Assembly (NCBI GenBank): GCA_002385545.1
Contig: DGDR01000015.1
Coordinates: 2,811-9,560, forward strand
Length of the DNA: 6,750 nucleotides
Source of the DNA: Clostridium sp. UBA3947
Lineage (GTDB): Bacteria; Bacillota; Clostridia; Clostridiales; Clostridiaceae
Direction of reading: 5' to 3'
Positions within the stretch are counted from its first letter, which is position 1. Each line of letters opens with the position of its first letter. Made by a program: the position numbers and the translations under genes. Below, one piece after another: positions 5,762 through 6,750 of the stretch. The notes below the pieces were generated by a model that was given only the letters and a program-made list of their open reading frames with translations, was not told the DNA's origin and did no database searches.

Positions 5762-6655
5762 TTGTCTAGTAATAAAAAAAATGTTGCAATCGTTGTACTA
5801 TCAATAGCATTAGGATTAGTTTCAGTCTTAGCTATAATACTGGGAATAACTACATATAAAGCTATGAAGGATAAAGTGGTTGCCCGCGTTGGAAATGTTG
5901 AAATTACTAAGGATGAATTATTTGAAACACTAGCCAAGGTTAACGGACAATCTGCATTAGATAGCCTAATAAACTATAAAATTATTGACTTAGAATTAAA
6001 GAAAAACAATTTAACAGTAACTGACGAAGAAATAGAAAAGGAATTGCAGAAAGTAATAGAACAAGCTGGTGGAAGAGAGACCTTCGATAAAATGTTAGAA
6101 TATTACTCTTATACCGAAGAGGATTTTAAAAAGGATATAAGATCCAACACTGGTATTAGAAAATTATTGGAACCTAATATAAAAATAACTGATGAAGAGA
6201 TGAAGGAATACTTTGAGAAAAATAAAGCTATCTATGATCAACCAGAACAGGTAAAGGCTAGCCACATCCTTGTAAAGGATGAAGCTACTGCAAAGGAAGT
6301 AAAATCAAAGCTTGATGCTGGTGAGGATTTTGCTAAACTTGCAAAGGAATATTCAACTGATTCTGGAACTAAAGATGACGGAGGAAATCTTGGATATTTT
6401 ACAAAGGACGATATGGTTAAAGAATTTTCAGAAGCTGCCTTTGCTTTAAAGGTTAATGAAATCAGTGGTCCAGTAAAGAGTTCGTATGGATATCACATTA
6501 TTAAAGTATTGGATAAAAAAGAAGCAGTAGAAGCTACTTTCGAAGGCAGCAAGGACAAAGTAAAAGAAGAATTATTAGAGGATAAGATTACTTCTGAAGT
6601 AGAGAGCTGGTTCAATAAGAAAAAGCAAGAATATAAAATAGAAAAGTTCTTATAA
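5762..6655 (+). CDS. PrsA-like membrane-anchored peptidyl-prolyl isomerase (parvulin foldase)
   Basis: This is an extracytoplasmic foldase/prolyl isomerase. I prefer the TTG at 5762 (297 aa), which has AGGTGA eight bases upstream and AGGAG four bases upstream. A GTG at 5750 would add four residues (301 aa) with a weaker, closer AGGA. Numbering from the TTG: a hydrophobic helix at about 7-30 preceded by lysines, an N-domain at about 38-160 with the usual VARVGNVEITKDEL opening, a parvulin domain at about 165-252 (H168 in ASHILV, the DGGNLGYF segment at 206-213, H245 in GYHIIKV), and a helical C-terminal tail completing the chaperone domain. The protein has no cysteine and thus no lipobox, so it should be held by an uncleaved signal anchor; Bacillus PrsA is a lipoprotein. 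It probably folds exported proteins at the outer membrane face, possibly including the protease two genes upstream. It has its own promoter and terminator, so it can be expressed alone. The family is certain; the client is inferred. Confidence 0.93.
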   Translation: MSSNKKNVAIVVLSIALGLVSVLAIILGITTYKAMKDKVVARVGNVEITKDELFETLAKVNGQSALDSLINYKIIDLELKKNNLTVTDEEIEKELQKVIEQAGGRETFDKMLEYYSYTEEDFKKDIRSNTGIRKLLEPNIKITDEEMKEYFEKNKAIYDQPEQVKASHILVKDEATAKEVKSKLDAGEDFAKLAKEYSTDSGTKDDGGNLGYFTKDDMVKEFSEAAFALKVNEISGPVKSSYGYHIIKVLDKKEAVEATFEGSKDKVKEELLEDKITSEVESWFNKKKQEYKIEKFL

Positions 6656-6661
6656 AGTAAA

Positions 6662-6719
6662 AAGGGACGTTTTGGACACACTAAAATGGTGAAAACAAAA
6701 GGTCCCTTGTTTTATTTTT
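6662..6719 (+). terminator. Rho-independent terminator of the foldase gene
   Basis: AAGGGAC (6662-6668) pairs with GTCCCTT (6702-6708). After one G-G mismatch, TTTTG (6670-6674) pairs with CAAAA (6696-6700). The large loop can fold further through CAC/GTG. A T-rich tract GTTTTATTTTT follows at 6709-6719. It starts seven bases after the stop codon and should end foldase transcription efficiently. Confidence 0.85.
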
Positions 6720-6736
6720 GCTAAAGTTGGTATAAT
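6707..6736 (+). promoter_or_regulatory. Extended -10 promoter for a gene beyond the right edge
   Basis: TGGTATAAT at 6728-6736 is a perfect extended -10 element (TGn before TATAAT). A partial -35 TTGTTT at 6707-6712, spacing 18, overlaps the terminator's T-tract. Transcription would start near 6743, in the last bases of the window. The gene it serves is outside the window and cannot be named. Confidence 0.6.
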
Positions 6737-6750
6737 ATGAGTTAGATAAA

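Overview
The window is AT-rich DNA with strong AGGAGG-type ribosome binding sites and several TTG or GTG starts. Its proteins are typical of a motile, low-GC, Gram-positive anaerobe, most likely a Clostridium or close relative. This is inferred from composition and protein style, since no rRNA or other marker gene is present. I see no tRNA, rRNA, insertion sequence, CRISPR array or prophage gene. No gene-free stretch exceeds about 250 bases.

Layout: (i) 1-148 is non-coding. (ii) 203-2077, minus strand, is a transmembrane methyl-accepting chemotaxis protein with an odd lysine-rich cytoplasmic N-terminal extension and its own terminator at 129-190. (iii) 2078-2344 is a divergent intergenic region with a good sigma-A promoter for the plus strand. 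(iv) 2345-2650 is a 101-residue protein I do not recognise. (v) 2841-4301 is a secreted papain-family (C1A) cysteine protease with a proline-rich linker and a C-terminal F5/8 type C (discoidin-like) binding domain. (vi) 4383-5519 is a membrane thiol-disulfide exchange protein: an N-terminal thioredoxin-like CxxC domain fused to a CcdA/DsbD-like membrane domain. (vii) 5762-6655 is a membrane-anchored PrsA-like parvulin foldase behind its own promoter, which carries an operator-like inverted repeat and phased direct repeats. It ends in a strong terminator, followed by an extended -10 promoter that fires out of the window.

How the genes may work together: the three plus-strand genes from 2841 on all act outside the membrane. 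The protease is exported, has 12 cysteines (including a CxxC just after the signal peptide) and depends on a reduced active-site thiol. The next gene could pass reducing power across the membrane to exported thiols. The third could fold exported proteins, and the protease has a linker full of prolines. The reading that this is an export, redox and folding module around a secreted cysteine protease is inference from adjacency and domain content. The foldase has its own promoter and the genes are separated by 81 and 242 bases, so they are not one tight operon. The chemotaxis receptor is divergent and probably unrelated in function. Everything here belongs to known families. The less usual parts are the receptor's N-terminal extension, the domain order of the thiol protein, the CxxC in the protease pro-region and the regulatory structure in front of the foldase gene.
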